Positions 17,344-26,009 of a DNA stretch of 64,000 nt are shown here, piece by piece; the stretch's first letter is position 1, and each line of letters begins with the position of its first letter. The DNA is from Halothiobacillus sp045689735. Its GTDB lineage: Bacteria; Pseudomonadota; Gammaproteobacteria; Halothiobacillales; Halothiobacillaceae. The position numbers and the translations under genes were made by a program. The stretch spans positions 1,302,001-1,366,000 of the forward strand of contig NZ_CP142685.1 in assembly GCF_045689735.1 (NCBI RefSeq), in the 5' to 3' direction. The notes beneath the pieces were generated by a model. It had not been told where the DNA came from, searched no databases, and saw only the letters and a program-made list of their open reading frames with translations.

Positions 17344-20136
17344 ATGATGCTGAACTGCCTATTTGCCCTCATTGCCCTGCCGTTTGTTGCCGCGCTGCTG
17401 ACCGCCGTACTGGGGTTGACGCGGCCATCCGCGCCTGCCTGGGTGGCCGGCGGCAGCAGTGTGATCGGGCTGGTTCTGCTGGCGCTGGCGGCCACGGCGG
17501 CCGATCTGCCCGGCGCATCGATCGTCCAGATTCCCTGGTTGCCCGCGCTGGGGCTGACGCTCGCTCTTCGGCTCGATGGCCTCTCCCTGCTCTTTGCCGG
17601 TTTGATCTTGGCCATGGGCGGGTTGATCGTGCTGTATGCCCGCTACTATCTCGGCGCGGGCGATCACGCCGGGCGTTTCTTCACCAGTCTGCTGCTGTTC
17701 ATGGGGGCGATGCTCGGCATCGTACTGTCCGAAAATCTGCTGTTGCTGGTGATGTTCTGGGAGCTGACTTCTCTCACTTCCTTTTTGCTGATCAGTTTCT
17801 GGCAACACCGGCAGGAAGCCCGCGCCGGAGCCCGAATGGCGCTGACCATCACCGGCATGGGTGGGCTGGCGCTGTTCGGTGGGGTGCTGCTGCTGGGGCA
17901 GGTGGCCGGAAGCTATGAGCTCTCCGCCGTGCTCGCCGCCGCCCCCCGAATCCAAGCCAGCCCCTGGTTTACCCCGAGCCTGATCCTGATTCTGCTCGGT
18001 GCCTTGAGCAAATCCGCCCAGTTTCCTTTTCACTTCTGGCTGCCCAACGCGATGGCCGCGCCCACGCCGGTTTCGGCCTATCTGCATTCGGCCACGATGG
18101 TCAAGGCGGGCATTTTTCTGCTGATGCGCCTGTTCCCGGTGTTTTCTCCCAATGAATGGTGGTTTGCTCTGGTCGGCGGTGCGGGGCTGATCACCTTTCT
18201 TCTGGGGGCTTATACCGCACAATTCCAGCAGGATTTGAAAGGGTTGCTGGCCTATTCGACGCTAAGCCATCTCGGGCTGATCACGCTGCTGCTGGGGTTT
18301 GGCACGCCGCTGGCCGCCGTCGCGGCCGTGTTTCATTTGATCAATCACGCGACCTTCAAAGCCTCGCTGTTCATGGTCGCCGGGATTGTCGATCACGAAA
18401 CCGGCACCCGCGATTTACGCCGCCTGGGCGGGCTCGCGCGGTTCATGCCGCACACTGCCACGCTGGCCGTTGTCGCCGCCGCGGCCATGGCGGGCGTGCC
18501 GCTGCTGAATGGATTTATCAGCAAGGAGCTGTTTTTCGGTGCGGCGGTGGATCATGCCCGCGCGCTCGGCTCGGCCTGGTTACTGCCGGTGCTGGTGACC
18601 ATCGGCGGCGCCTGGTCGGTCGCCTATGCCCTGAAATTCGTGCTGGGGACTTTTTTCGGCGCCCCCTCCCCGGATTTACCGACCCAGCCGCATGAACCGC
18701 CCCGCGCCATGCGCCTGCCGATCGATCTGCTGGTTGCCTTGTGCCTCGCACTCGGTCTGTTGCCGACGGTGCTGATCGGCGGCCTGCTCTCCGGCGCGGT
18801 TGCTGCGCTGCTGCAGGCACCTGCCCCGGCCTTTAGTCTCGCGCTCTGGCACGGCTGGAATGCGCCGCTCGGCATGAGCGCCGCCGCCATCGTCGGCGGG
18901 ATACTCTTCTACCGACTGCGCCGCCCGCTGCAACGCGGGCATGATCAGCTGCTCGGCCGACTGTCAGCGGCTCGGATTTTCTGGCGGCTGCACCACGCGC
19001 TCGAATCCGGCGCGGCGCAGCTCACGGTGCGGATCGATCAGGGACGCCTGCAACCGATGCTGCTCGCCACCCTGCTGAGCGCGGTGTTCGCGACCGGGCT
19101 GGGATTCGTGCGCTTTACTGCGCCACTCATCGGCACGGCACCCGCGCCCGCCACCGACTGGCTGACCGCGCTCGGCATGATTGGCTTGATGGGCATTAGC
19201 CTGATCGTGGTCATCGTTCACCGTGCGCGGCTGATTGCCCTGTTGTGGGTGGCCGCGCTCGGGCTCGGCGTTTCCCTGTTGTTTTTACGGTTCTCCGCCC
19301 CCGATCTGGCCTTGACCCAGCTTTCGGTCGAGGCGATCACCATGGTGCTGATGTTGCTGGCCTTGCGGCATTTACCCGCCCAAAGTCATGCCGAGCCCCT
19401 GCCCCGCCGCCTGCGCGATGGGCTGCTGGCACTCGGCATCGGCGGCGGCATCACCCTGTTGACCGGCGCGATCATGACGCGGCAGACCGAGACCATCGCG
19501 GCGTATTTTCTCGCCAACAGCTTGAGCGGTGGCGGCGGACACAATGTGGTGAATGTCATTCTGGTCGATTTCCGGGGCTACGACACCTTCGGCGAAATCA
19601 GCGTACTGGCGCTGGCCGCGCTCTCCGTATTCGCCCTTCTCGAACATTTGACGGTACCCAAACCCGCCGGTCATCCCCAGGCTTTGCGTCTGGCGCAGGC
19701 ACCGCTGTTCCAGAGCTTCTTGCCGATTCTGTTCCCGCTCACGATCCTATTTGCCGTCTTTTTACTGCTGCGCGGACACAATGCCCCCGGTGGCGGCTTC
19801 ATTGCCGGCCTGGTCGCCGCAGCCGCGCTGCTGCTCGTGTATTTGGGCTTTGGCGCACAAAAAAGCGCCCGTTGGCTCCCCTTATCGACGCAGGGCGCCC
19901 TATCACTCGGACTGGGTCTCGCCCTCATGACCGGGCTCGCTGCGCTGCTGTTTCAGCGCCCCTTCCTCACCTCGACCTTCGGGCATTGGCACCTCCCCCT
20001 GATCGGCGAAATTGAGTTGGCCAGCGCAATGGTGTTCGATTTCGGGGTATTTTTCGTGGTACTCGGCGCCACGATGATGATGTTGACGCGACTGGCCGCC
20101 ATCCCGGAAACCCCAACCGCCCGGGGGAACTCATGA
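17344..20136 (+). CDS. mrpA: MrpA/MnhA antiporter subunit A, fused to subunit B
   Basis: This is the largest subunit of the multi-subunit cation/proton antiporter that exports Na+ in exchange for H+. The 930-aa product has a NuoL-like N-terminal half (FWELTSLTSFLLISFW, LLGALSKSAQFPFHFWLPNAMAAPTPVSA-type region, HLINHATFKASLFM). An MrpA-specific extension follows, then a C-terminal MrpB-like domain (FAVFLLLRGHNAPGGGFIAGLV, where the GHN-PGGGF signature is typical of MnhB). The fusion explains why no separate mrpB is present. The start lacks a strong Shine-Dalgarno; the structured leader lies upstream. Confidence 0.94.
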   Translation: MMLNCLFALIALPFVAALLTAVLGLTRPSAPAWVAGGSSVIGLVLLALAATAADLPGASIVQIPWLPALGLTLALRLDGLSLLFAGLILAMGGLIVLYARYYLGAGDHAGRFFTSLLLFMGAMLGIVLSENLLLLVMFWELTSLTSFLLISFWQHRQEARAGARMALTITGMGGLALFGGVLLLGQVAGSYELSAVLAAAPRIQASPWFTPSLILILLGALSKSAQFPFHFWLPNAMAAPTPVSAYLHSATMVKAGIFLLMRLFPVFSPNEWWFALVGGAGLITFLLGAYTAQFQQDLKGLLAYSTLSHLGLITLLLGFGTPLAAVAAVFHLINHATFKASLFMVAGIVDHETGTRDLRRLGGLARFMPHTATLAVVAAAAMAGVPLLNGFISKELFFGAAVDHARALGSAWLLPVLVTIGGAWSVAYALKFVLGTFFGAPSPDLPTQPHEPPRAMRLPIDLLVALCLALGLLPTVLIGGLLSGAVAALLQAPAPAFSLALWHGWNAPLGMSAAAIVGGILFYRLRRPLQRGHDQLLGRLSAARIFWRLHHALESGAAQLTVRIDQGRLQPMLLATLLSAVFATGLGFVRFTAPLIGTAPAPATDWLTALGMIGLMGISLIVVIVHRARLIALLWVAALGLGVSLLFLRFSAPDLALTQLSVEAITMVLMLLALRHLPAQSHAEPLPRRLRDGLLALGIGGGITLLTGAIMTRQTETIAAYFLANSLSGGGGHNVVNVILVDFRGYDTFGEISVLALAALSVFALLEHLTVPKPAGHPQALRLAQAPLFQSFLPILFPLTILFAVFLLLRGHNAPGGGFIAGLVAAAALLLVYLGFGAQKSARWLPLSTQGALSLGLGLALMTGLAALLFQRPFLTSTFGHWHLPLIGEIELASAMVFDFGVFFVVLGATMMMLTRLAAIPETPTARGNS

Positions 20137-20477
20137 TGAGTTGGCTGTTCGCCGGGCTGATCGGTAGCCTGACCGCCGCTGGGATCTATTTAATCCTGCG
20201 CGCGCAAACTTTTCCGGTCGTGCTGGGATTGACGCTGCTTTCCTATGCGGTGAACCTGTTTTTGTTCGGCATGGGGCGGCTCAACACCAACGCGGCGCCC
20301 GTACTGGGTGCGAACGGTGCCTATACCGACCCGCTGCCGCAGGCGCTGGTCTTGACGGCGATTGTCATCGCCTTCGCCATGACCGCGTTTGTGATCGTGC
20401 TGGCTCTGTTCACCCGGCACACCCTCGGCGGGGATGGCGTCAATGGCCGCGACGACGACCGAGGCGAACCCCGATGA
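20133..20477 (+). CDS. mrpC: Na+/H+ antiporter subunit MrpC/MnhC
   Basis: This NuoK-like integral-membrane subunit of the Mrp complex is 114 aa with three transmembrane segments. The signature VVLGLTLLSYAVNLFLFGMGRL includes the N and G residues typical of the family, and DPLPQALVLTAIVIAFAMTAF follows. It overlaps mrpA and mrpD by four bases each. Confidence 0.95.
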   Translation: MMSWLFAGLIGSLTAAGIYLILRAQTFPVVLGLTLLSYAVNLFLFGMGRLNTNAAPVLGANGAYTDPLPQALVLTAIVIAFAMTAFVIVLALFTRHTLGGDGVNGRDDDRGEPR

Positions 20478-22027
20478 CGCTGTCCATTCCCAACCTGCAC
20501 GCCCTGCTCGCGGTGCCCGTGCTGTTGCCAGTGTTGACGGCGACCCTGCTGATCGCACTGCCGCGCGCTTGGCTGGGGATGCAACGGCTGATCAGCGGCA
20601 TCAGTCTCGCGGGGCTGTTTTTGGTGCTCATCGCCTTGTGGTTCAGCCAAGCCAGCAGCACGAGCGTGGTGTATCCCTTGGGCGACTGGCCCGCGCCGTT
20701 CGGCATCGTCTGGGTGTATGACCGGCTCAGCGGCTTGATGCTGCTGCTCACCGCCACGGTGGCGCTCATCAGCCTCATCTACGCCACGAGCCACCGCATC
20801 GATGGGCAAGGGGCGCATTTTCATGCGTTGTTTCAGGCCGAACTCTTTGGTCTGAATGGGGCTTTCCTCACCGGCGATGTGTTCAACCTGTTCGTGTTTT
20901 TTGAAGTCCTGCTGCTAGCCTCCTACGGCCTGATGCTGCATGGCGGCGGCGCGGCGCGCGCCAAGGCCGGGCTGCACTACCTTGTCATCAACCTGGTCGG
21001 TTCGACCCTGTTTCTGTTCGCGGTGGGCGCGCTTTATGGCGTTTTAGGCACCCTCAATCTCGCGGATATGGCGCAGAAAATCAGCACCGCGCCGGTCGAA
21101 AACTATCCGCTGATTGCGGCCGCCAGCCTGATGCTGTTCATCGTTTTCGCCATCAAGGCCGCCGCGTTCCCGCTCTATCTCTGGCTACCGGCAACCTATG
21201 CCGAGACCTCGGCGCCGGTGGCGGCGTTGTTCGCCATCATGACCAAGGTCGGGCTATACGCCATGCTCCGCATCCACGGCACTCTGTTCGCGGCGGATAC
21301 GGCGCCGCCGGGTCTGCAATCACTCTTGGCGCCTTGGTGGCTTTGGCTGGGGCTCATCACCCTGATCATGGCAAGCCTCGGCGTGTGGGCGGCGGATTCG
21401 CTGCGACGGCAAATCGCTTATCTCGTGCTGAGTTCGGTCGGCACGCTGATGATCGCGCTGGGGCTCAACAGCGCCGAGGCACTGACCGGCGCGTTGTATT
21501 ACTGGCTGCAAAGCACCTGGCTCACTGCCGGATTTTTTCTGTTGGCTGATGCCCTCGTGCGCGCCCGGGGTCAAGATGGCTGGGCGGCAACCGGCAGCCC
21601 GCAGCCATTTGCGCCGCTGGCCATCCTGTTTTTCCTCTACGCGGTGGCGCTCGCGGGATTGCCCCCATTCAGCGGATTTTTAGGCAAGGCGTTGATTCTC
21701 AAAGCAGCACTGCATCAACCGCTCGCCCCCGCCATTCTCGCCACACTGCTCCTTAGCAGTCTGGTGCTGGTCATGGCGCTGGCGCGCAGCGGTTCTGCAC
21801 TGTTTTATCACCACAGCGGCACCCCCCAGCCCAGCAAGCCGCTGCCTCGCGCCGACTGGTTTGCCTTGAGCCTCCCGCTCGTGCTGATGCTCATCTGGGT
21901 CGTTTTGGCCGGTTCCATCACCCAATCGCTGGCGCACACCAGCCAACAATTCCGTGACAGCCGAATCTATGTGCAGACGGTGCTCACGCTCACAGATTTT
22001 CCGCATAAACCCGGTATATCACCATGA
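20474..22027 (+). CDS. mrpD: Na+/H+ antiporter subunit MrpD/MnhD
   Basis: This NuoN/NuoM-like proton-translocating subunit is 517 aa with about 14 transmembrane helices. The conserved VFNLFVFFEVLLLASYGLM glutamate helix, the AIKAAAFPLYLWLPATYAETSAPVAAL-type lysine region, and ALAGLPPFSGFLGK near the end are typical. ATGA overlaps with mrpC and mrpE indicate strict co-expression. Confidence 0.95.
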   Translation: MTLSIPNLHALLAVPVLLPVLTATLLIALPRAWLGMQRLISGISLAGLFLVLIALWFSQASSTSVVYPLGDWPAPFGIVWVYDRLSGLMLLLTATVALISLIYATSHRIDGQGAHFHALFQAELFGLNGAFLTGDVFNLFVFFEVLLLASYGLMLHGGGAARAKAGLHYLVINLVGSTLFLFAVGALYGVLGTLNLADMAQKISTAPVENYPLIAAASLMLFIVFAIKAAAFPLYLWLPATYAETSAPVAALFAIMTKVGLYAMLRIHGTLFAADTAPPGLQSLLAPWWLWLGLITLIMASLGVWAADSLRRQIAYLVLSSVGTLMIALGLNSAEALTGALYYWLQSTWLTAGFFLLADALVRARGQDGWAATGSPQPFAPLAILFFLYAVALAGLPPFSGFLGKALILKAALHQPLAPAILATLLLSSLVLVMALARSGSALFYHHSGTPQPSKPLPRADWFALSLPLVLMLIWVVLAGSITQSLAHTSQQFRDSRIYVQTVLTLTDFPHKPGISP

Positions 22028-22548
22028 AAATCATGGGATTTTTTCACAGGCTCCGCGAACGCTCCGGCTGGTGGCTGATGCTGTGGCTGACCTGGCTGGT
22101 GCTGAGTAACAGTCTTGCCCCAGGGCAACTGCTGCTGGGCGGGCTCATCAGCGCCCTGATCACCGGCTGGATGCCCCGGTTCGAACAACCCCCGCTGCGG
22201 ATTCGCCATTTCCCCCGCCTGCTTGCCTACGGGGGCTTGCTTCTGTGGGACATCCTGCGCGCCAACCTCACTGTCGCCCGGCAAGTCCTGGGGCCGGTCG
22301 CCGCGCTGCAACCCGCCTTCCTCGACATTCCGCTGAGCGCGCAACACCCGCTGGTCATCAGCCTGTTTGCCAGCACGATCACCCTCACACCCGGCACGGT
22401 GTCTTGCGAATTATCCGCCGATGGCCGATCCCTGCGCGTGCATGCCCTGCATAGCCCAGATCCGGCCGCTGACATCCACACGCTGAAAACCCGCTATGAG
22501 GACCGCCTGCGCGCCATCTTCGAACCAGTCGCCGGAGAGACGGCATGA
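22024..22548 (+). CDS. mrpE: Na+/H+ antiporter subunit MrpE/MnhE
   Basis: This 174-aa subunit is needed for assembly of the Mrp complex. It has two to three N-terminal hydrophobic helices (WWLMLWLTWLVLSNSLAPGQLLLGGLISA), a middle helix (LLLWDILRANLTVARQVLGP), and the conserved soluble part with ISLFASTITLTPGTVSCELSADGRSL-type sequence. It overlaps mrpD and mrpF. Confidence 0.94.
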   Translation: MKIMGFFHRLRERSGWWLMLWLTWLVLSNSLAPGQLLLGGLISALITGWMPRFEQPPLRIRHFPRLLAYGGLLLWDILRANLTVARQVLGPVAALQPAFLDIPLSAQHPLVISLFASTITLTPGTVSCELSADGRSLRVHALHSPDPAADIHTLKTRYEDRLRAIFEPVAGETA

Positions 22549-22859
22549 TCGCCCTCGCCCTAGCCATCGGCCTTGCCCTGGTTGGTCTGGCGCTGCTGTT
22601 TTCGCTGCTCCGGCTCTGGCGCGGGCCGACGCTCCCCGATCGCATCCTCGCGCTCGACACCCTCTCCCTCAATGCGATTGCCCTGATCGTGCTGTTCAGC
22701 CTGTGGGTCGGCAATGCGTTATACCTCGTCGCCGCCCTGCTCCTGGCGGTTCTGGGGTTCATCAGCACCGTCGCCCTGAGTCAGTTCAGCCTGCGCCAGC
22801 GGGTCATCGAACCGAGCGATCACGAATCCCCGCCCACTTCCGTGCCACGCCATGACTGA
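22545..22859 (+). CDS. mrpF: Na+/H+ antiporter subunit MrpF/MnhF
   Basis: This small three-helix subunit is 104 aa. It shows RLWRGPTLPDRILALDTL, the PDRVVALD-type signature of MnhF, followed by two more hydrophobic segments. It overlaps mrpE and mrpG by four and eight bases. Confidence 0.93.
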   Translation: MIALALAIGLALVGLALLFSLLRLWRGPTLPDRILALDTLSLNAIALIVLFSLWVGNALYLVAALLLAVLGFISTVALSQFSLRQRVIEPSDHESPPTSVPRHD

Positions 22860-23184
22860 GTTCTTGCTCTCCGGGCTGATCGCCCTGTTGATCCTGATCG
22901 GCAGCGGTTTCGTCCTGCTGGGTTCCTTCGGCCTGCTCAAACTGCCCAATCTGCACATGCGCCTGCACGCGCCGACCAAGGCGGCCACGCTGGGGCTGAC
23001 CGCGCTCCTACTGGCCTCGGCCTTGTGGTTTTCCTGGAGCGAACATCGGCTCGTCGTCTATGAGTGGCTGATCATTGTGTTTCTGTGGCTCACCGCGCCG
23101 ATCAGCGCCCTGCTGATCGCGAGCGCCGCCCGTGGCCGCAAGCCCCCGGCAACCGAGGATACGGATTCGGATCGACCCTGCTAA
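22852..23184 (+). CDS. mrpG: Na+/H+ antiporter subunit MrpG/MnhG
   Basis: This last Mrp subunit is 110 aa with three transmembrane helices. The family signature LLGSFGLLKLPNLHMRLHAPTKA, split by a variable residue pattern, and LTAPISALLIASAARG are visible. The stop lies 34 bases before ubiG, so read-through into ubiG is possible. Confidence 0.93.
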   Translation: MTEFLLSGLIALLILIGSGFVLLGSFGLLKLPNLHMRLHAPTKAATLGLTALLLASALWFSWSEHRLVVYEWLIIVFLWLTAPISALLIASAARGRKPPATEDTDSDRPC

Positions 23185-23218
23185 CATCTGCGCACCCGAT
23201 TGCGCCGGAATCTCTGCC

Positions 23219-23935
23219 ATGCCCATGTCCCACACCAGCGCCCGCGCCGATGAACTGATCAAATTCAACCAGTTATCCGATCAATGGTGGGATGAGCACG
23301 GTGCTTTCGCCGCATTGCATGCCATCAATCCGCTGCGTCTGTCCTTCATTCAATCCCACACTGCACTCGCCGGCGAGCGGGCGCTGGATGTCGGCTGCGG
23401 CGGGGGGATTTTGAGCGAGGCGCTGGCTGCGGCCGGTGCCGAAGTGACTGCGCTCGATCTCGCCGCCGATGCGCTCACCGCGGCCCGTGCCCATGCCGAA
23501 GAACAGGGGCTGTGCATCGATTACCGCTTGGCGGACATCCTCGAATTCGCCGAGGAACACGCGGGCGAATTTCCCGTGGTGAGTTGCATGGAAATGCTCG
23601 AACATGTCGATGAGCCCGAGCGCATCGTCGCCGCGCTCGGCAAGACCGTCGCCCCCGGCGGCTGGGTGTTTTTATCGACGCTCAACCGCAACCCGAAATC
23701 CTGGCTGTTCGGCATCGTCGCGGCGGAATACCTGTTCAAACTCGTCCCACGCGGTACCCACGACCACCGCCGGTTCATCACCCCCGCCGAACTCGCCCAG
23801 ATGGCACGCGCAGCCGGACTCACCCCGGTCGCAGTCACCGGCATCACCTACAACCCACTCACCCGCCAATACGCGCTCAACCCCCGCGATCTGGCGGTGA
23901 ACTACCTGATGGCCTGCCGCCGTGCCCTGGATTAA
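23219..23935 (+). CDS. ubiG: Ubiquinone biosynthesis O-methyltransferase
   Basis: UbiG performs both O-methylations of ubiquinone synthesis. The 238-aa product matches the usual length. N-terminal features are ADELIKFNQLSDQWWDEHGAF, SAM motif I is DVGCGGGILSEALA, and CMEMLEHVDEPE, FLSTLNRNPKSWLFGIVAAEY and RGTHDHRRFITP follow. I choose the ATG at 23219, with a second ATG at 23225 also possible. The longer frame from 23132 lies inside mrpG. The end overlaps mupP by 14 bases. Confidence 0.95.
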   Translation: MPMSHTSARADELIKFNQLSDQWWDEHGAFAALHAINPLRLSFIQSHTALAGERALDVGCGGGILSEALAAAGAEVTALDLAADALTAARAHAEEQGLCIDYRLADILEFAEEHAGEFPVVSCMEMLEHVDEPERIVAALGKTVAPGGWVFLSTLNRNPKSWLFGIVAAEYLFKLVPRGTHDHRRFITPAELAQMARAAGLTPVAVTGITYNPLTRQYALNPRDLAVNYLMACRRALD

Positions 23936-24608
23936 CCGCCCCAGCCAACCGCTGCGCGCCGTACTGTTCGATCTGGACGGCACCCTGCTCGACACCGCGC
24001 CCGATATGGCGCAGGCGCTCAACCGGCTGCGGCTGGAATGCAATCGCCCGCCGTTGCCGTTTGCCCTGATCCGCCCTCAGGTCTCCAATGGCGCCCGCGG
24101 CTTGCTGGAACTCGGTTTCAACCTTCGACCCGGCGAGACCGGTTTCGAGATTCTGCGCGACCGCTTTCTCCAGCTTTACCGGCAGGATCTTGCCAGCGAA
24201 ACCCGGCTGTTCGACGAACTGCATGGCGTGCTCGATCAGCTCGAACAGCGCGGGCTGCCCTGGGGCATCGTCACCAATAAACCGGGATTCCTCACCCGCC
24301 AGCTCTTGCACGAGCTCGGCATGGCGCCCGCCGTCGTGGTTTCCGGCGATGATCTGCCCCGGCGCAAACCCTTCCCGGATCAACTCCTGCACGCAGCGCA
24401 ACGGCTCCAGCTACCGGCTGCGGCGATTGCCTATGTCGGCGATCACGAACGGGACATCGAAGCCAGCCGCGCCGCCGAGATGCCCGCCATCGCCGCGCGC
24501 TGGGGGTATCTCGATGGCGAACGCCCGATCGAGGACTGGCAGGCTGGCGCCATCGCCGATCACCCCGCCGACCTGCGTTCGCTGATTTTTCTGGAACCCG
24601 CCGCATGA
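23922..24608 (+). CDS. mupP: HAD phosphatase, MupP/Gph family
   Basis: This 228-aa HAD-superfamily phosphatase starts at a GTG inside ubiG. Motifs: FDLDGTLLDTAPDMA (nucleophile Asp), WGIVTNKPGF (motif II Thr), RRKPFPDQL (Lys) and YVGDHERDIEASRAA (acidic motif). In pseudomonads the gene following ubiG is MupP, the N-acetylmuramate-6-phosphate phosphatase of peptidoglycan recycling. The position here and the terminal DHPADLRSLI support that reading over phosphoglycolate phosphatase, but the substrate is inferred. Confidence 0.85.
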   Translation: MPWINRPSQPLRAVLFDLDGTLLDTAPDMAQALNRLRLECNRPPLPFALIRPQVSNGARGLLELGFNLRPGETGFEILRDRFLQLYRQDLASETRLFDELHGVLDQLEQRGLPWGIVTNKPGFLTRQLLHELGMAPAVVVSGDDLPRRKPFPDQLLHAAQRLQLPAAAIAYVGDHERDIEASRAAEMPAIAARWGYLDGERPIEDWQAGAIADHPADLRSLIFLEPAA

Positions 24609-25171
24609 CCCTCGCCGTATTGCGCTTTCTGCCCTGGCGCGTACCGGCGCATGGCGCGCCCCTCACCGGCACGCCGCCGGGCTTTGCAGATTTGATGACC
24701 GAAGCGCGGGCGCAAATCGAGCACTTCCGGCCGCGCCCCCGCCCGGCCGATCCCGCTCAGCGCGCCCAGATCGATGGCCTGATTACAGCGCTGTGGCTAC
24801 TCGATGGCTTTCTGAGCGCAGGAACGGACATCGCCGCAGGAAGAATTCCCCGCCTGAGTGGGGATGAATGCCGCGACTACGGCATCACCCCGGAGCACTT
24901 CGCCCAACGCCGGGTGGATTTTCTCTGGCGACGCTACACCGAATTTCAACTGCGCCGCTGCCGAAACCTGCTGCAAGCCGCCGCACCGCTCGGCAAACCC
25001 TGGCTGCGGGGCGCACGGTTCCGCCTGTGCATTGCCCGCACCGAACAGGTATTGCGCCGCCTGCAACTCGACCCGGCGCTGGCTTATACCGGGGCGTTCC
25101 CGGCATCCTTCTGGGCCCGACTAACCGCCGCCGCCCGCATCGCTTGGCGCGTACTCAGCAAACGGCGCTGA
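24605..25171 (+). CDS. Truncated squalene/phytoene-synthase-like protein, probably non-catalytic
   Basis: This 188-aa protein overlaps mupP by four bases. From about residue 65 it aligns by eye with the C-terminal half of squalene/phytoene synthases: AAGRIPRLSGDECRDYGI matches the usual GR-YLP-DEL-xxFGV stretch, and RCRNLLQAAAPLG and the following helices fit the family. The second Asp-rich motif (normally DxxxD) is replaced by DGFLSAGTD, and no N-terminal first Asp motif exists, so prenyl-transfer activity is unlikely. Family membership is inference. A similar but longer protein is encoded at 52225. Confidence 0.6.
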   Translation: MTLAVLRFLPWRVPAHGAPLTGTPPGFADLMTEARAQIEHFRPRPRPADPAQRAQIDGLITALWLLDGFLSAGTDIAAGRIPRLSGDECRDYGITPEHFAQRRVDFLWRRYTEFQLRRCRNLLQAAAPLGKPWLRGARFRLCIARTEQVLRRLQLDPALAYTGAFPASFWARLTAAARIAWRVLSKRR

Positions 25172-25181
25172 ACGCGGGTTT

Positions 25182-25217
25182 AACAGGCTGATGAAAAGAG
25201 TTTTTCAACGGCCTGTT
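25182..25217. repeat. Palindromic dispersed repeat between convergent genes
   Basis: AACAGGC (25182-25188) and GCCTGTT (25211-25217) flank inner TGAAAA and TTTTTCA arms. It lies between two convergent genes, supplies the stop codon of the GST gene, and could act as a bidirectional terminator. Related sequences occur at 61759-61790, 63311-63341 and 63383-63425. Confidence 0.7.
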
Positions 25218-25896
25218 AACTAGACGCTGAACTCGGCGTGCGGGTCTTCATCGCCGCATACCAAGGGGCAAATCCGGGGCTTGCGGCCTCCGCGAGCTGA
25301 ATCGTGACCAAACCATCGGTAGCGCGCAGCACCGCGAACACGGCCAGGTCGGCAAGATCCGGCGCATCCCTACCATGGAATGCCCGCCCCGCCAGCCCCT
25401 GATCCACCCAATGGCGGATCGCAGCCTGCAAGGCGGCGGGCGCATCGCTAATCCCCCGCGCCTGCGCCTTTTTGGGCGCCGAGCGCGACATCGCCACCGC
25501 GCCGCCCAAACGCACGAAACAGCGCTTGATCGGCGAGAAACCGGAAGTACGCAACACCCGGCCAAAGGTTTTCCAGGAAGTCAGGAAATTTTTGTGGATG
25601 ATGGGCGGCAGCAAAAACACCAATTGCTGATCCACCCAAGTCCGCCACTGCGCCGCGTCCTCCGTGACCGGCAGCTTCGCGTAGCGTTCATTGAGATAGT
25701 CCACGATGACCGAGGATTCTTTGATCACCTCGCCGTCATCGACCAGCACCGGCACCTGCTTCAAGCCGAGCGGCTTGAGTTCTTCCGAGGTCATTGGATT
25801 GACCTCGATGATCCGATAAGGGATTTTGGCATAGTGCAGCAATGCCTTGACTTTCCAGCAAAAAGGGCAAGATTCGAACTGATAGAGCGTCAACAT
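25216..25896 (-). CDS. Glutaredoxin-like / glutathione S-transferase domain protein
   Basis: The 226-aa protein has an N-terminal thioredoxin fold with a CPFC redox motif (LYQFESCPFCWKVKALL) and a cis-Pro region QVPVLVDDG followed by ESSVIVDYL, which binds glutathione in this superfamily. The C-terminal helical domain resembles membrane-associated prostaglandin-E-synthase-2-like GSTs. Substrate unknown. I choose the ATG at 25894-25896; the longer frame adds 13 residues without a ribosome site. It diverges from purM across 113 bases. Confidence 0.85.
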   Translation of the reverse strand: MLTLYQFESCPFCWKVKALLHYAKIPYRIIEVNPMTSEELKPLGLKQVPVLVDDGEVIKESSVIVDYLNERYAKLPVTEDAAQWRTWVDQQLVFLLPPIIHKNFLTSWKTFGRVLRTSGFSPIKRCFVRLGGAVAMSRSAPKKAQARGISDAPAALQAAIRHWVDQGLAGRAFHGRDAPDLADLAVFAVLRATDGLVTIQLAEAASPGFAPWYAAMKTRTPSSASS

Positions 25897-26009
25897 GAGC
25901 CAGGTTCCTCCGCACAAGATGGCCAACCCGGTCATTGTAATCGACAGGCTGCAGGCGCACCCTGCTCTTGAGGTACAATGCTAGCCCCTTTGACGAGAAG
26001 CCGATCACC

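Noticed and set aside
25968..26009. Extended start and nearby TACAAT as purM promoter
   Set aside because: TACAAT at 25974 has no -35 partner at suitable spacing, so I do not list a promoter; the added residues lack support.
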